Numbered from the stretch's first letter, positions 1-7,170 are shown. The stretch is DNA of 64,000 nucleotides from Bacillota bacterium (GCA_023426125.1 JAFABI010000100.1:99534-163533); one strand, 5' to 3'. A program made the numbers and translations. Notes: a model not told the origin generated them from the letters alone.

Positions 1-318
1 AACACATACAATATAATCCAGCCTCATGTAGAGAATATGTGTAACGCTATGGAGGCCCAGCAGGGTAAAAAGTGTCCGTCCTCCGAAGAAGTGAATAAAA
101 TGGTAGATAAGATTTATGCAAATGTCGAGAGCGAAGTTGAAGCGGCTGTCAAGCAAGGCGGAACCGAGAGGGAAAGACAGTTCTACGGCGGCGGAAGACG
201 CCTTTTACGGGATTTTATCGGCGTACTGTTGATTAGCGACCTGATCCGCAGAAGAAGACCGTTCTTTGGGTATCCGGGATTCTTTGGCGGTTTCCCATAT
301 GGCGGATACTTTTATTAA
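1..318 (+). CDS. Small conserved-looking hypothetical protein, 5'-truncated by the window edge
   Basis: The reading frame is open from the first base of the window to a TAA stop, giving 105 visible residues. An internal ATG at 37 exists, but the twelve codons before it read sensibly, so the true start probably lies outside the window. The protein has a charged, helical middle and a basic stretch (RRLLRDF, then LIRRRR). It ends in a short tail rich in Gly, Phe and Tyr. No enzyme motif is visible. Small Clostridial proteins with this charged-helix plus aromatic-glycine tail layout occur, but I do not know a function. It is the only confident plus-strand gene in the window and converges on the lipoprotein gene at 533-1144. 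Confidence 0.6.
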   Translation, partial: NTYNIIQPHVENMCNAMEAQQGKKCPSSEEVNKMVDKIYANVESEVEAAVKQGGTERERQFYGGGRRLLRDFIGVLLISDLIRRRRPFFGYPGFFGGFPYGGYFY

Positions 319-366
319 TGATTCGTGCCGGCAACGCACTCACCATAATTCGTCTTTCATTATATT

Positions 367-408
367 TTTCAGAAATATCGCGTGCACCCTGACGCGATAT
401 TTCTGAAA
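367..408. other. Perfect 17-bp inverted repeat (hairpin) between convergent genes
   Basis: Bases 367-383 are the exact reverse complement of 392-408, separated by an 8-base loop. The stem is AT-rich outside with a CGCG block inside. It lies between the 3' ends of two convergent genes (stops at 318 and 533), where a bidirectional terminator is expected. Only a short T run precedes it, and none follows on the plus strand, so it is not a textbook intrinsic terminator. Confidence 0.55.
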
Positions 409-458
409 GGCTGATCATATGTGCCGCTGTCGTATTCATCAAAGCTGCATGACTGTTC

Positions 459-475
459 GGGGCTGTCTCAAAATA
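459..475. repeat. IS-end-like motif (GGGGCTGTCTCAAAA)
   Basis: The motif GGGGCTGTCTCAAAA occurs here and in the opposite orientation at 3956-3971. Sequences of this kind resemble terminal inverted repeats of some insertion sequences. No transposase lies between or beside the copies, so at most they are remnants. The assignment is inference only. Confidence 0.3.
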
Positions 476-477
476 TA

Positions 478-502
478 CGGACGCGCAATGCGCGCCCCTG
501 CA
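478..502. repeat. Short palindromic repeat, family B (GCGGACGCGC...GCGCGCCCCTGCA)
   Basis: The core CGGACGCGCAATGCGCGCC is palindromic and is followed by CCTGCACTTTTTCA. Related copies lie at 5652-5676 (degenerate), 18407-18434, 27394-27420, 46791-46813 (half), 56250-56275 and, degenerate, 36177-36200. All but the last are intergenic. This is a dispersed palindromic element, probably a REP-like sequence mobilised in trans. Confidence 0.6.
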
Positions 503-532
503 CTTTTTCATTACCGGGAGACATCGATGAAG

Positions 533-1144
533 TTACCTGTTATACGTGCCTTCCGCATTGTTATCCTTTGCCATCAGTCCTGCTTCTATCCCATATCCCA
601 GGCCGGACCAATTAAAAGCTTCCGGCTTGTTGATATCCTCATGTTCTCCTTCTGCCGGAGGTAATTTCAAAAGCCAGTCCACAGACATTTTATCAAGGTT
701 GAAAACTGCTAATCCAGTCTGCCTTATATAATTGTCATCTGTAAAGCCATAGGATAAAAGTACTTTTTTGCTGTCGGGACACCATTCCACAAAATTCACA
801 TAGGGATCGGGTCTTTGATTTTCTCCTATTTTAAAATCGTATTTATCGGCATTCTCGATAAGGTATTTGAATATTCCCGTCTCATGTTCCTTATTTTCGA
901 CGGTATCCAGAATAACGGTATCAATCCATGTTCTTGCCACGGTAGTAACCGCGACCCATTTGCTGTCAGGTGACCAGACACCTGTCTTTTCTCCGTTTTT
1001 TGGCTCGGAAGCAGCCGGATCGATCCAGGCCTGTGAATCTTCCGTATTTATCGGAGTTTCTTTTTCCGGAGCCCGAAGCGTACACCCGGTTGACAGAAAA
1101 AGGATAAACAGGATGATCATCATTTTTGCATTGGTATTTTTCAT
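533..1144 (-). CDS. Putative lipoprotein with TolB/WD40-like repeat motifs
   Basis: This 203-residue protein begins with a lysine-poor n-region, a hydrophobic stretch and the lipobox LSTG-C at residue 21. It is therefore predicted to be exported and lipid-anchored on the outer face of the membrane. The mature part contains two SPDSKxVAV / CPDSKKVLL strands typical of TolB-like or WD40-like beta-propeller blades. With only two blades it would form an incomplete propeller. The start is supported by GGAGG nine bases upstream. It stands alone, with no evident operon partner. The precise role is unknown; a full-length propeller is unlikely at this size. Confidence 0.7.
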   Translation of the reverse strand: MKNTNAKMMIILFILFLSTGCTLRAPEKETPINTEDSQAWIDPAASEPKNGEKTGVWSPDSKWVAVTTVARTWIDTVILDTVENKEHETGIFKYLIENADKYDFKIGENQRPDPYVNFVEWCPDSKKVLLSYGFTDDNYIRQTGLAVFNLDKMSVDWLLKLPPAEGEHEDINKPEAFNWSGLGYGIEAGLMAKDNNAEGTYNR

Positions 1145-1310
1145 GGAGCCTCCAGGTTATTATTCATCTAAAGATAGACTGTAAGCCGCTGTAAAAAGTT
1201 CCATAATTACAGTGCGCAGGGTAAAAAAAAGTCAAGAGAGCATCCTATCCCTCCGACTTTTGGCTTTTAGGCGCACTGAAAGCATAACTTCCCATTGTTC
1301 TGTAAATACC

Positions 1311-1361
1311 GGCTGCACAGGCGAGCAGCAAATGCAAAGCATTTACTGCCAGTCCAGGCAG
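1311..1361. repeat. Dispersed repeat family C, copy 1
   Basis: This stretch reads GGCTGCACAGGCGAGCAGCA followed by a palindromic AAATGCAAAGCATTT core. Reverse-complement versions are found at 3791-3851 and 31541-31583. The gap from 1145 to 1423 holds this repeat and nothing else I can name. Confidence 0.55.
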
Positions 1362-1423
1362 TTGTGGAAAGCATTTTCAGAAACTTATGCGGGATGTTAT
1401 TGTTTCACCAGTGCCTACCGAAA

Positions 1424-1588
1424 TTAAGATTTTCCTTTTACCAGAATATAAATAACATATGCAACAAAAGCTACAACTGCAATGGGTAGGACTACTGCAA
1501 CTGCGAATTTCAAAAGCTTCAATGCTATTATTACCAATACGGCCAGAATAGCAAATGTCAAAATAGTTTTAAGAACGTTATTTTTCAT
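1424..1588 (-). CDS. Small hydrophobic membrane peptide (54 aa)
   Basis: I read this gene directly from the minus strand: ATG at 1588, TAA at 1426-1424, 54 codons. The peptide starts MKNNVLKTIL and is almost entirely hydrophobic, with two closely spaced membrane segments (about residues 8-24 and 29-50), and it ends in LVKGKS. A good ribosome binding site (GAGGTG, about seven bases before the ATG) supports real translation. It follows the aminotransferase gene on the same strand by about 45 bases and could be co-transcribed. The function is unknown. Two-segment hydrophobic peptides this small may be membrane-stress, holin-like or regulatory peptides, but nothing here decides that. Confidence 0.55.
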   Translation of the reverse strand: MKNNVLKTILTFAILAVLVIIALKLLKFAVAVVLPIAVVAFVAYVIYILVKGKS

Positions 1589-1633
1589 ATTTTTTCACCT
1601 CGTATAATTCTACGGGGAATAAGAAAGAATGTC

Positions 1634-2788
1634 TTATAATTGCATGCTCCTCCGCGAAATTTTTTCCAGAGCTCTTATCACAAAATCGATTTCTTGCATC
1701 GTATTAAAATATCCCGGGCTGAATCTTACAATCCCCGTATCCGAAGTCCGCAATCTGCGATGGGCCGCAGGAGCGCAATGAAGGCCTGCCCGTGTGGCAA
1801 TCCCGAATTCTTTGTCAAGCATATAGCTGATTTCCGTAGAATCGAAGCCTTCGAAGTTCACAGCCGCGATTCCGGAATTACAGGCCTTTTCAAGCCTGCT
1901 ATACAGGCGCGCCCCCTTTATTTCCCTTATTCCTTCAAGAAGCCTTGCGGTAAGCGCATACTTGTGATTACAAATATGGTCGGTACCTTTTTCATTGATA
2001 AATTCAATCCCTTTGCACAGCCCGACGATTCCGGGTGTATTCAGTGTCCCGCTTTCCAACAGGTCAGGCATAAAATCGGGCTGGAACATGCTTTCGGAAT
2101 TGCTGCCGGTCCCTCCTTCACACAGGCATCTTAGCTTTACTCCCTGCCGGACATAGACCCCGCCGGTACCTTGAGGCCCCATAAGTCCTTTATGGCCGGG
2201 AAATGCAAGCAGATCGGCATTCAGGTCCTCTACATCCAGGGAAATTGAGCCCGCTCCCTGGGATGCATCCAGAAGAAACAGGATGCCGGCTTCCCTGGCA
2301 ATCCTGCCGATTTCCTTCACCGGCATGATGATGCCGTTTACATTGGAGGATAAAGTGCTGATTATCATTGCCGTATCATGCCTGATGCTTTTTTTTACCT
2401 GCTCCGGCTCCACTTCTCCCAATTCGTTTCCTTCAATGACTGTGGTTTTTATTCCAAGGTCCCTTTCAAGGGTTTTCAAGGGCCTCATCACCGAATTATG
2501 CTCCATGCAGGTTGTGATTACATGCACTCCCGGTTCCAGCGCGCCTTTGATGGCGATATTCAGGGCCTCTGTTGCATTTTTCGTGAAGCACAGCTGCATG
2601 GGATCTTTTATATTGAAGAAGCTGCCTATTACCTCCCGTGCCTTTGTTACCGCCCTTCCTGCTTCCATGGACAGGTAATGGCCGCCGCGCCCGGGATTTG
2701 CACAATATTGCCGCATGCACCTTGCCATCTCCATCGATACTCTTTCGGGTTTGGGAAAGGAAGTTGCCGCATTGTCAAGATAGATCAT
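1634..2788 (-). CDS. Cysteine desulfurase-like class V aminotransferase
   Basis: The 384-residue protein opens with YLDNAATSFPKP, the signature start of the cysteine desulfurase/selenocysteine lyase group. DASQGAG (D174) and the GHKG lysine (K200) are the PLP-contacting residues, and the cysteine in RAGLHCAP (C338) sits where the persulfide-forming cysteine is expected. The family transfers sulfur from cysteine to an acceptor. The non-SUF, non-ISC subgroup (TIGR01977-like) is the closest match I recognise, and its acceptor is generally unknown. I placed the start at ATG 2788 because AGGG lies properly spaced before it; the upstream in-frame ATG at 2800 overlaps that ribosome binding site. No scaffold protein gene is adjacent. 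Confidence 0.85.
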   Translation of the reverse strand: MIYLDNAATSFPKPERVSMEMARCMRQYCANPGRGGHYLSMEAGRAVTKAREVIGSFFNIKDPMQLCFTKNATEALNIAIKGALEPGVHVITTCMEHNSVMRPLKTLERDLGIKTTVIEGNELGEVEPEQVKKSIRHDTAMIISTLSSNVNGIIMPVKEIGRIAREAGILFLLDASQGAGSISLDVEDLNADLLAFPGHKGLMGPQGTGGVYVRQGVKLRCLCEGGTGSNSESMFQPDFMPDLLESGTLNTPGIVGLCKGIEFINEKGTDHICNHKYALTARLLEGIREIKGARLYSRLEKACNSGIAAVNFEGFDSTEISYMLDKEFGIATRAGLHCAPAAHRRLRTSDTGIVRFSPGYFNTMQEIDFVIRALEKISRRSMQL

Positions 2789-2859
2789 AACTGCCCTCAT
2801 TTAACGTTTTTACTATTATTGTATGACCGGCGGCGTCCTCTTGTTTACAGAAGACAAAA

Positions 2860-2889
2860 TTTAAAAACCGCAGACGTTGAATTCTGCGG
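2860..2889 (-). terminator. Rho-independent terminator after the ECF-like gene
   Basis: On the minus strand CCGCAGA and TCTGCGG form a 7-bp stem with an 8-base loop, directly followed by TTTTTAAATTTT. It lies about 60 bases beyond the stop of the 2950-3456 gene. Confidence 0.75.
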
Positions 2890-2937
2890 CTGATTTACTG
2901 CCATTTGAGCCCGGGCTTTTTCGCCTTATGCATTCTT

Positions 2938-2953
2938 TTAGGACCGTCCCTAT
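2938..2953. repeat. GGGACGGTCC repeat fragment abutting a stop codon
   Basis: On the minus strand TAGGGACGGTCCTAAAAG begins at the TAG stop of the ECF-like gene. GGAC-G-GTCC is palindromic and resembles the GGGAC-type REP motifs seen at 31994 and 46320. It is short, so chance similarity is possible. Confidence 0.3.
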
Positions 2954-3456
2954 ACTTTCACCGCTTTTTCCAGTGCCTTTAGAACCAATATCGCCAGTAC
3001 CCCTCCAACGACAGCGGTGATCAACTGAGGCCAGCTGAATGAAGCAACAAGTATTGCGGCTTTGCTCTCAGGGATTCCCATCATCCGCACAAACAAATTC
3101 ACAGCGGCCGTCAGAAATCCGAATTTTAACAAAGCCCCTGCCGCGATTCCTGCCAATGGCTTCTTTTTCAGTAAAAAGAAGGCCAGGACGAGAATAAAGT
3201 TACCTGCGGCAATGAAAGGTGCAAAGGGCAATGGGATGGTTGCGCCTGTCAGTATTGCCCCAAAGGGTGATAAAACGGAAACAACCGCGCCTCCCGCCAG
3301 CCCGGTATAAACGGCCGCTACCAGCAGGCATGCATTCACCAGCGGACCGACAATGAACTGGTTGAACTGTCCCAGAGGTATATACCTCCCCAATGTCTGG
3401 AAAAGTATAGTTAAGGCCAGTAGAATGGCCGTTCGCGTAATAATCCTGATGTTCAT
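2950..3456 (-). CDS. ECF transporter S-component-like membrane protein
   Basis: This 168-residue protein is nearly all membrane: roughly five to six hydrophobic segments separated by short loops, with an early TRTAILLALTILFQ helix and an LGRYIPLGQFNQFIVGPLVNA loop. That pattern is seen in substrate-binding (S) subunits of energy-coupling-factor vitamin transporters. No ECF ATPase or T-subunit gene is adjacent, which fits group II ECF systems that share a module encoded elsewhere. GGAGGT seven bases upstream supports the ATG at 3456. It lies 20 bases downstream of the TM1266-family gene, so the two are probably one transcript. The substrate is unknown; a link to hydrogenase cofactor metabolism would be guesswork. 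Confidence 0.6.
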   Translation of the reverse strand: MNIRIITRTAILLALTILFQTLGRYIPLGQFNQFIVGPLVNACLLVAAVYTGLAGGAVVSVLSPFGAILTGATIPLPFAPFIAAGNFILVLAFFLLKKKPLAGIAAGALLKFGFLTAAVNLFVRMMGIPESKAAILVASFSWPQLITAVVGGVLAILVLKALEKAVKV

Positions 3457-3476
3457 TTCTTTACCTCCGTATTTTT

Positions 3477-3722
3477 TCAGCTCAACAGGCCGACTTTGAC
3501 TTTTATCCCCTTGATGCTCCCGAGCTTTCCGCTTAATGCCCCGATGTCGTCGTTTGAACCGTCCGCGATGATGGATATTACTGCGATGCCTCTTTCCTTA
3601 TAGGGTATACCCATCCTTCCGACAATAATACCGGCAAACGCACTTAAAACTTCATTCACTTTTTCAGCTGCCTCTTCCCTGTTTTTTACGGCAATTCCGA
3701 TCACGGCTATCCTGTTGTCCAT
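3477..3722 (-). CDS. TM1266-family iron-only hydrogenase system putative regulator
   Basis: The 81-residue product is a compact ACT/NikR-C-like fold candidate: RIAVIGIAVKNREEAAEKVN, then GRMGIPYKERGIAVISIIADG and a closing GIKVKVGLLS. This matches the small family found beside [FeFe]-hydrogenase maturation genes and named for Thermotoga TM1266. Members are thought to be regulators, but the mechanism is not established. I prefer the ATG at 3722 because GAGG sits eight bases before it; the TTG two codons upstream lies too close to that site. No hydE, hydF or hydG is in the window, so the hydrogenase link rests on family context elsewhere. Confidence 0.75.
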   Translation of the reverse strand: MDNRIAVIGIAVKNREEAAEKVNEVLSAFAGIIVGRMGIPYKERGIAVISIIADGSNDDIGALSGKLGSIKGIKVKVGLLS

Positions 3723-3790
3723 TTTCAATTCCTCATCGTATGTTTAGCATCAGTGAAAATACGGCTTATGCCTGTAGTTTTCTGTAAATG

Positions 3791-3851
3791 CCAGTCCTGG
3801 AGCGAAGAGGCTGGCGCAAACACTTTGCATTTGCAGCTCGCCTATGCAGCC
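3791..3851. repeat. Dispersed repeat family C, copy 2
   Basis: This copy contains CAAACACTTTGCATTTGCAG then CTCGCCTATGCAGCC, the reverse complement of copy 1 at 1311-1361. It is preceded by CCAGTCCTGGAGCG, also shared in reduced form with copy 1. The 3723-4045 gap holds this repeat, the IS-end-like motif and the dpaB terminator. Confidence 0.55.
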
Positions 3852-3955
3852 AACATTTGCAGAAAAAGCACAAGTCATATTTTAAGTGCTCCTAAATAAA
3901 AGTACCTTCTCAAATTATATGCTCTATTGTCCGGATAATCAAGATGGCATTCCGC

Positions 3956-3971
3956 TTTTTGAGACAGCCCC
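3956..3971. repeat. IS-end-like motif, inverted copy
   Basis: TTTTTGAGACAGCCCC is the reverse complement of the motif at 459-475. It is probably a relic; no transposase coding sequence is nearby. Confidence 0.3.
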
Positions 3972-3982
3972 GGCGGGGATAA

Positions 3983-4010
3983 TGCCAAAAGGCGGCCAAT
4001 GGCCGCCTTT
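3983..4010 (-). terminator. Terminator of the dpaA-dpaB operon
   Basis: AAAGGCGGCC and GGCCGCCTTT form a 10-bp stem with a 3-base loop, 36 bases past the dpaB stop. On the minus strand it runs into TTTTGGCATT, so the T run is short but the stem is very stable. Confidence 0.7.
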
Positions 4011-4045
4011 GCAGCAAGCTTACTGTTTGTATTTATCCACAGTGT

Positions 4046-4627
4046 CTACTTTATTAGTATCGGCTGAAGCTGCTTGCCTTTAAGAGCTTCGAGGATCGTA
4101 GGCAGAATCAGCCCATTATTCGCTGACAGCGAATTGCATTTCTTCACCGGATCATCCTGACCAAAAGGCACAAAATATACATTTTTGGCATTCAGCAGCA
4201 AGCCCAGATTTTTGGCATTTGCTCCCAGGCCGTCATTGGTGGAGATTGCCAGCACCAGCGGCTTCCCATTTCTTAAATGCGCCTTTGCCGCCATGGTGAC
4301 AGGCGTGTCGGTAATTCCGTTTGACAATTTGCCCAGCGTGTTTCCGGTACATGGGGCGATGATGAGTATGTCCAGCAGCGATTTTGGCCCGATGGGTTCC
4401 GCGTCCACGATGGTCTTTACCAATCTTTTACCGGTGATCCCTTCGATCCTTGCCTTCCATTCGTCAGCCTTTCCAAACTTCGTATCAAATTTATCAACAG
4501 CCTCCGAGATGACAGGCATGATGTCGGCACCTTCTGAAACAAGCCTTTCCAGCTCGGGCATCACTTTCGCGAATGTACAGAATGAGCCGGTCAATGCAAA
4601 TCCGATTTTCACTCCTTGCAGTAGCAT
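4046..4627 (-). CDS. dpaB: Dipicolinate synthase subunit B
   Basis: This 193-residue flavoprotein-fold protein matches SpoVFB/DpaB: VKIGFALTGSFCTFAKVMPE at the N-terminus, IIAPCTGNTLGKLSNGITDTP in the middle and LVLAISTNDGLGANAKN near the C-terminus. With DpaA it makes dipicolinic acid from 4-hydroxy-tetrahydrodipicolinate in the mother cell; the product is taken up by the forespore and chelates calcium, giving wet-heat resistance. It starts 3 bases after dpaA and shares its promoter. Length and motifs look normal. Some Clostridia lack these genes and use other enzymes, so their presence is informative. Confidence 0.93.
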   Translation of the reverse strand: MLLQGVKIGFALTGSFCTFAKVMPELERLVSEGADIMPVISEAVDKFDTKFGKADEWKARIEGITGKRLVKTIVDAEPIGPKSLLDILIIAPCTGNTLGKLSNGITDTPVTMAAKAHLRNGKPLVLAISTNDGLGANAKNLGLLLNAKNVYFVPFGQDDPVKKCNSLSANNGLILPTILEALKGKQLQPILIK

Positions 4628-4630
4628 TTT

Positions 4631-5503
4631 TTACACCCCCAACTCTTCCAGGATATTATAGATGGTTTCCTTAATGAATTTTGCCGCAGTGATGGGCGCT
4701 ACTTTGCCGGGCAGTGAAAGTGCCCATATTACTTTGATGCCCATGGCCTTTGCCCTTTCGAAATCCACGCCTCCGGGTTTTGATGCCAGGTCGATGACCA
4801 GGCAGTCGTTTTTCAATTTTCCCAGCATATTCGCATCCAGCATGATATGTGGGACCGTATTGAAAACCACATCCATCTGGCCTATATAATCCCCAAGCTC
4901 ATTTATGTATACGGGCTTGTAGCTGTAGCTCTTTATCCAGGCAATGTCGGAATATTTCCTTGCTTCGACAAATACTTTCACCCCGATGCCTTGCAGCATT
5001 TTTGCCAACATTTTCCCAATCCTTCCAAACCCCAGGATCAGCGCCCTGCAGTCATGAAGCGTAATCGGCATTTCTTCCATAGCTATCTGAATTGCACCTT
5101 CTGCTGTGGGGATTGCATTTAGAACAGCCATCTCCTCCCTTTCCAGGATGTCAGTGCAATAGACGTTGTATACGCCGGCCAGATGGATAATTTTGTCACT
5201 GATGCGTCCGGCGATAAACAACTGGTTTTTTTTCATTATTTTAAATACTTCGTTTATGTTGATTTTTTCGGGGTGAAAGGGGGCGTTTACCGTTTCATTG
5301 TCATTTGAACAGGGCAGCGGCCCGATGACAATATCCGAATCATCGATGGCTTTCTGAAGATCCTCGCTTTCAGGTATCCCCAGCTCAAACCCGGCATTTT
5401 TAAAACCGTATATATTAACGGAATTTCCATCGGCCAACAACAGATTTGCAAGCTTTACATTCCTCAAATCCCCGCCTATAACCGTGAATTTCCTTGCACT
5501 CAT
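4631..5503 (-). CDS. dpaA: Dipicolinate synthase subunit A
   Basis: The 290-residue protein has an N-terminal catalytic region, with GGDLRNVKLANLLLADG followed by IGPLPCSND. A Rossmann nucleotide-binding segment follows at about residues 150-180 (LILGFGRIGKMLAKMLQGIG), and LVIDLASKPGGVDF lies nearer the C-terminus. This is the typical DpaA/SpoVFA layout. It catalyses the NADP-linked step in dipicolinate formation in the sporangial mother cell. GGAGGG upstream fixes the ATG at 5503. A sigma-K-type promoter lies about 50 bases upstream, consistent with late mother-cell expression. In Bacillus subtilis this gene lies close to rpsO-pnpA-mlpA; here the two clusters are separated by the pilus locus. 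Confidence 0.94.
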   Translation of the reverse strand: MSARKFTVIGGDLRNVKLANLLLADGNSVNIYGFKNAGFELGIPESEDLQKAIDDSDIVIGPLPCSNDNETVNAPFHPEKININEVFKIMKKNQLFIAGRISDKIIHLAGVYNVYCTDILEREEMAVLNAIPTAEGAIQIAMEEMPITLHDCRALILGFGRIGKMLAKMLQGIGVKVFVEARKYSDIAWIKSYSYKPVYINELGDYIGQMDVVFNTVPHIMLDANMLGKLKNDCLVIDLASKPGGVDFERAKAMGIKVIWALSLPGKVAPITAAKFIKETIYNILEELGV

Positions 5504-5552
5504 TTACGAATCCCTCCAAAGCTGAATCAGTATATAACGTTCAAGACTACTA

Positions 5553-5580
5553 TATTTTATGTTTATTGAAGATAACAAGT
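5553..5580 (-). promoter_or_regulatory. Sigma-K-type promoter of dpaA-dpaB
   Basis: On the minus strand an AC dinucleotide (5580-5579) is followed after exactly 17 bases by CATAAAATA (5561-5553). The Bacillus sigma-K consensus is AC, a 16-17 base spacer, then CATANNNTA. The predicted start is about 40 bases before the dpaA ATG. Confidence 0.7.
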
Positions 5581-5651
5581 GCTTGTACATTTCACACTTA
5601 CCCGCTCATCTTGCATGAGATGGTGAAAAATATTGTCTATAAATCATTCAT

Positions 5652-5676
5652 GCGGACGTGATTGCGCCTCTACACC
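5652..5676. repeat. Degenerate family B palindromic repeat
   Basis: GCGGACGTGATTGCGCCTCTACA matches the family B pattern (see 56250-56275) with several changes. Confidence 0.4.
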
Positions 5677-5725
5677 AGGTATTACCATAAAAATTTTACG
5701 CATATGATGCAATCGCGGGGAACAG

Positions 5726-5772
5726 CAAAAAAAGAGAAAACCGGTATTGGCTTTGCGCCTGGTTACCGGTTT
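5726..5772 (-). terminator. Terminator downstream of the pilus/SLH gene cluster
   Basis: On the minus strand AAACCGGTA and TACCGGTTT form a 9-bp stem enclosing a small GGC-GCAAA-GCC stem-loop, followed by TTTTCTCTTTTTTT. It is the first intrinsic terminator after the stop of the 5947-7170 gene, about 175 bases beyond it. It is the probable 3' end of the type IV pilus transcript. Confidence 0.7.
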
Positions 5773-5822
5773 CCTCCCCTTGAGGTGATTGATATGTAGG
5801 TGCCTTTATAACACACGCCTGC

Positions 5823-5928
5823 TTCCACACGAATCGACCTCACAGTGCGGAACAGCGGTATTACCTTGTTTATACTCCGATAGCGGAGCCGGATTGCCGG
5901 TGCCATGCTTTTAAGGCACAATCCCGGC
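5823..5928 (-). other. Structured intergenic segment with three successive hairpins
   Basis: Between the SLH-cohesin stop and the terminator lie three stems: 5888-5896 with 5919-5928 (9 bp plus an inner TGCC/GGCA stem), 5875-5879 with 5884-5888 (CTCCG/CGGAG), and 5823-5830 with 5845-5852 (8 bp with one G-U). The stems are GC-rich and stacked. This could be a 3' UTR stabiliser or a small RNA. I could not match it to a known riboswitch class. Confidence 0.4.
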
Positions 5929-5946
5929 ATTGTCTGTAAATGCCCT

Positions 5947-7170
5947 TTATTCCTTCAGCTTGATGCTTCCGTTCTTAACCGACAAAGGTTCAATTGCTTT
6001 GCCTTCCGAATCATATATCTCCGGCTTGTCCGATGCGCCGCCCGTAAGGGTCACATCCGTACCCCCGGCCACATTGGGCTGTAGTTCAAACACTACGGTG
6101 AAAATCGTCCCGCTGTCACTTGCAGCTGTAGTATTGTCCCGGGAGCTTACGGTTATATACCCCTTGTCAGCGGTGCTCAAATCCACATCGGCAGCAACGT
6201 CGATATAGCCGCCGGACTTGACGGTTCCTTTGACAACATTAACCGCTTTTGCAAATGCCGGGTCATAGTTGACCCTGATTTTAAACTGCCCCAGATCCTT
6301 CATCCCAAAGGAATATATCTGGAAATAAACCATTTCTCCCAGACCGGCTTTTATATCATACGCAATGACACCGTGAGGGTTATAAACGTGAGTTGGTGAG
6401 GGCGTTGGCTGAACACCGGGAAAAGGAGTTGGTGATGGCGTTGGCGTCGGCTGGACACCGGGGGCGGGCGAAGGGCTTTGTCCGGGCCCTGGCCCAGCCG
6501 GGCCTTCATCCCCTATCAAATTGGCAAGGATGGTCATTGCCTCCGCTCTTGTTGCATTGCGTGCCGGGGCGAAAGTCCCGTCCGGATTACCGTTTATCGC
6601 TTTCTTCAACCTGTCGATCATAACCGTCTGATAATACCATGCCGTGGGGCTGACATCCGAAAACTTGCTTACCGTGCCAATCAGGCCGATATTTTCGGAA
6701 GTTTCCCAGCCATATGCCCTGCAAATCAGAGCTGCTATTTCCGCCCTGGTGATCGGCCTGCCGGGGCCAAAGCTTCCGTCTGCGAGGCCGTTTACGATTG
6801 AATTGCCGGACAGCCTGTCCAGGTCCTTCCTGAACCAGTCATTGTCCTTGACGTCGCTGAACTGCTTCACTTTGTCCTGCACCAGATCAAATTGCCTGCA
6901 CCTGGACAGCAGGGTGACGAATTCCGCTCTGGTCACAGTTTTATTTGGCTGAGCCTCCAGCCTTCCGTCAACTTCGATCCCTTTTACATACCCTTTGGAA
7001 ATAAGCAAATTAATCGACTTTTCAGCCCAATGCCCTGCAATATCCTTATAATCTTTGCTTCCCTCCGGCAGCAAGCCGGTTTCTGCGCTTATGGCGCCAA
7101 GCGGCACACATGCCAGCAGTACCATGAAGCAGACAAACATTATAAGCATTCTTGATAGATCTCTTTTCAT
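5947..7170 (-). CDS. S-layer-anchored protein with C-terminal cohesin-like domain
   Basis: The 407-residue product has a signal peptide (cleavage near AISA-ET, residue 29). Three SLH domains follow at about residues 40-90, 104-152 and 170-218, with ITRAEIAALICRAYG and related TRAE motifs. A Pro/Thr/Ser/Gly linker covers residues 222-262, and a beta-sandwich fills 267-407. That last domain has the cohesin pattern: an early FKIRVNYDP strand, SGTIFTVVFEL in the middle and a closing VKNGSIKL. SLH domains bind pyruvylated secondary wall polymers, and cohesins bind dockerin modules. The protein should therefore display dockerin-bearing partners on the surface. It is the last gene of the pilus cluster, 169 bases after the vWA gene. 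The SLH call is firm; the cohesin call is moderately firm, with a carbohydrate-binding module as the alternative. Confidence 0.8.
   Translation of the reverse strand: MKRDLSRMLIMFVCFMVLLACVPLGAISAETGLLPEGSKDYKDIAGHWAEKSINLLISKGYVKGIEVDGRLEAQPNKTVTRAEFVTLLSRCRQFDLVQDKVKQFSDVKDNDWFRKDLDRLSGNSIVNGLADGSFGPGRPITRAEIAALICRAYGWETSENIGLIGTVSKFSDVSPTAWYYQTVMIDRLKKAINGNPDGTFAPARNATRAEAMTILANLIGDEGPAGPGPGQSPSPAPGVQPTPTPSPTPFPGVQPTPSPTHVYNPHGVIAYDIKAGLGEMVYFQIYSFGMKDLGQFKIRVNYDPAFAKAVNVVKGTVKSGGYIDVAADVDLSTADKGYITVSSRDNTTAASDSGTIFTVVFELQPNVAGGTDVTLTGGASDKPEIYDSEGKAIEPLSVKNGSIKLKE

Noticed and set aside
1212..1427. A 71-codon plus-strand open frame in the gap before the aminotransferase.
   Set aside because: It runs through a dispersed repeat, lacks a ribosome binding site, and overlaps the end of the more convincing minus-strand peptide.
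459..3971. A composite transposon bounded by the inverted GGGGCTGTCTCAAAA motifs.
   Set aside because: The motifs are short, no transposase lies inside, and the enclosed genes look like ordinary chromosomal genes with their own terminators.
5690..5946. Possible cobalamin or cyclic-di-GMP riboswitch, suggested by CCGCACTGTGA and GGCGCAAAGCC on the minus strand.
   Set aside because: The required conserved cores and their order are missing, and the region lies downstream of a gene rather than in a leader. The GCAAAGCC part is explained by the terminator's inner loop.
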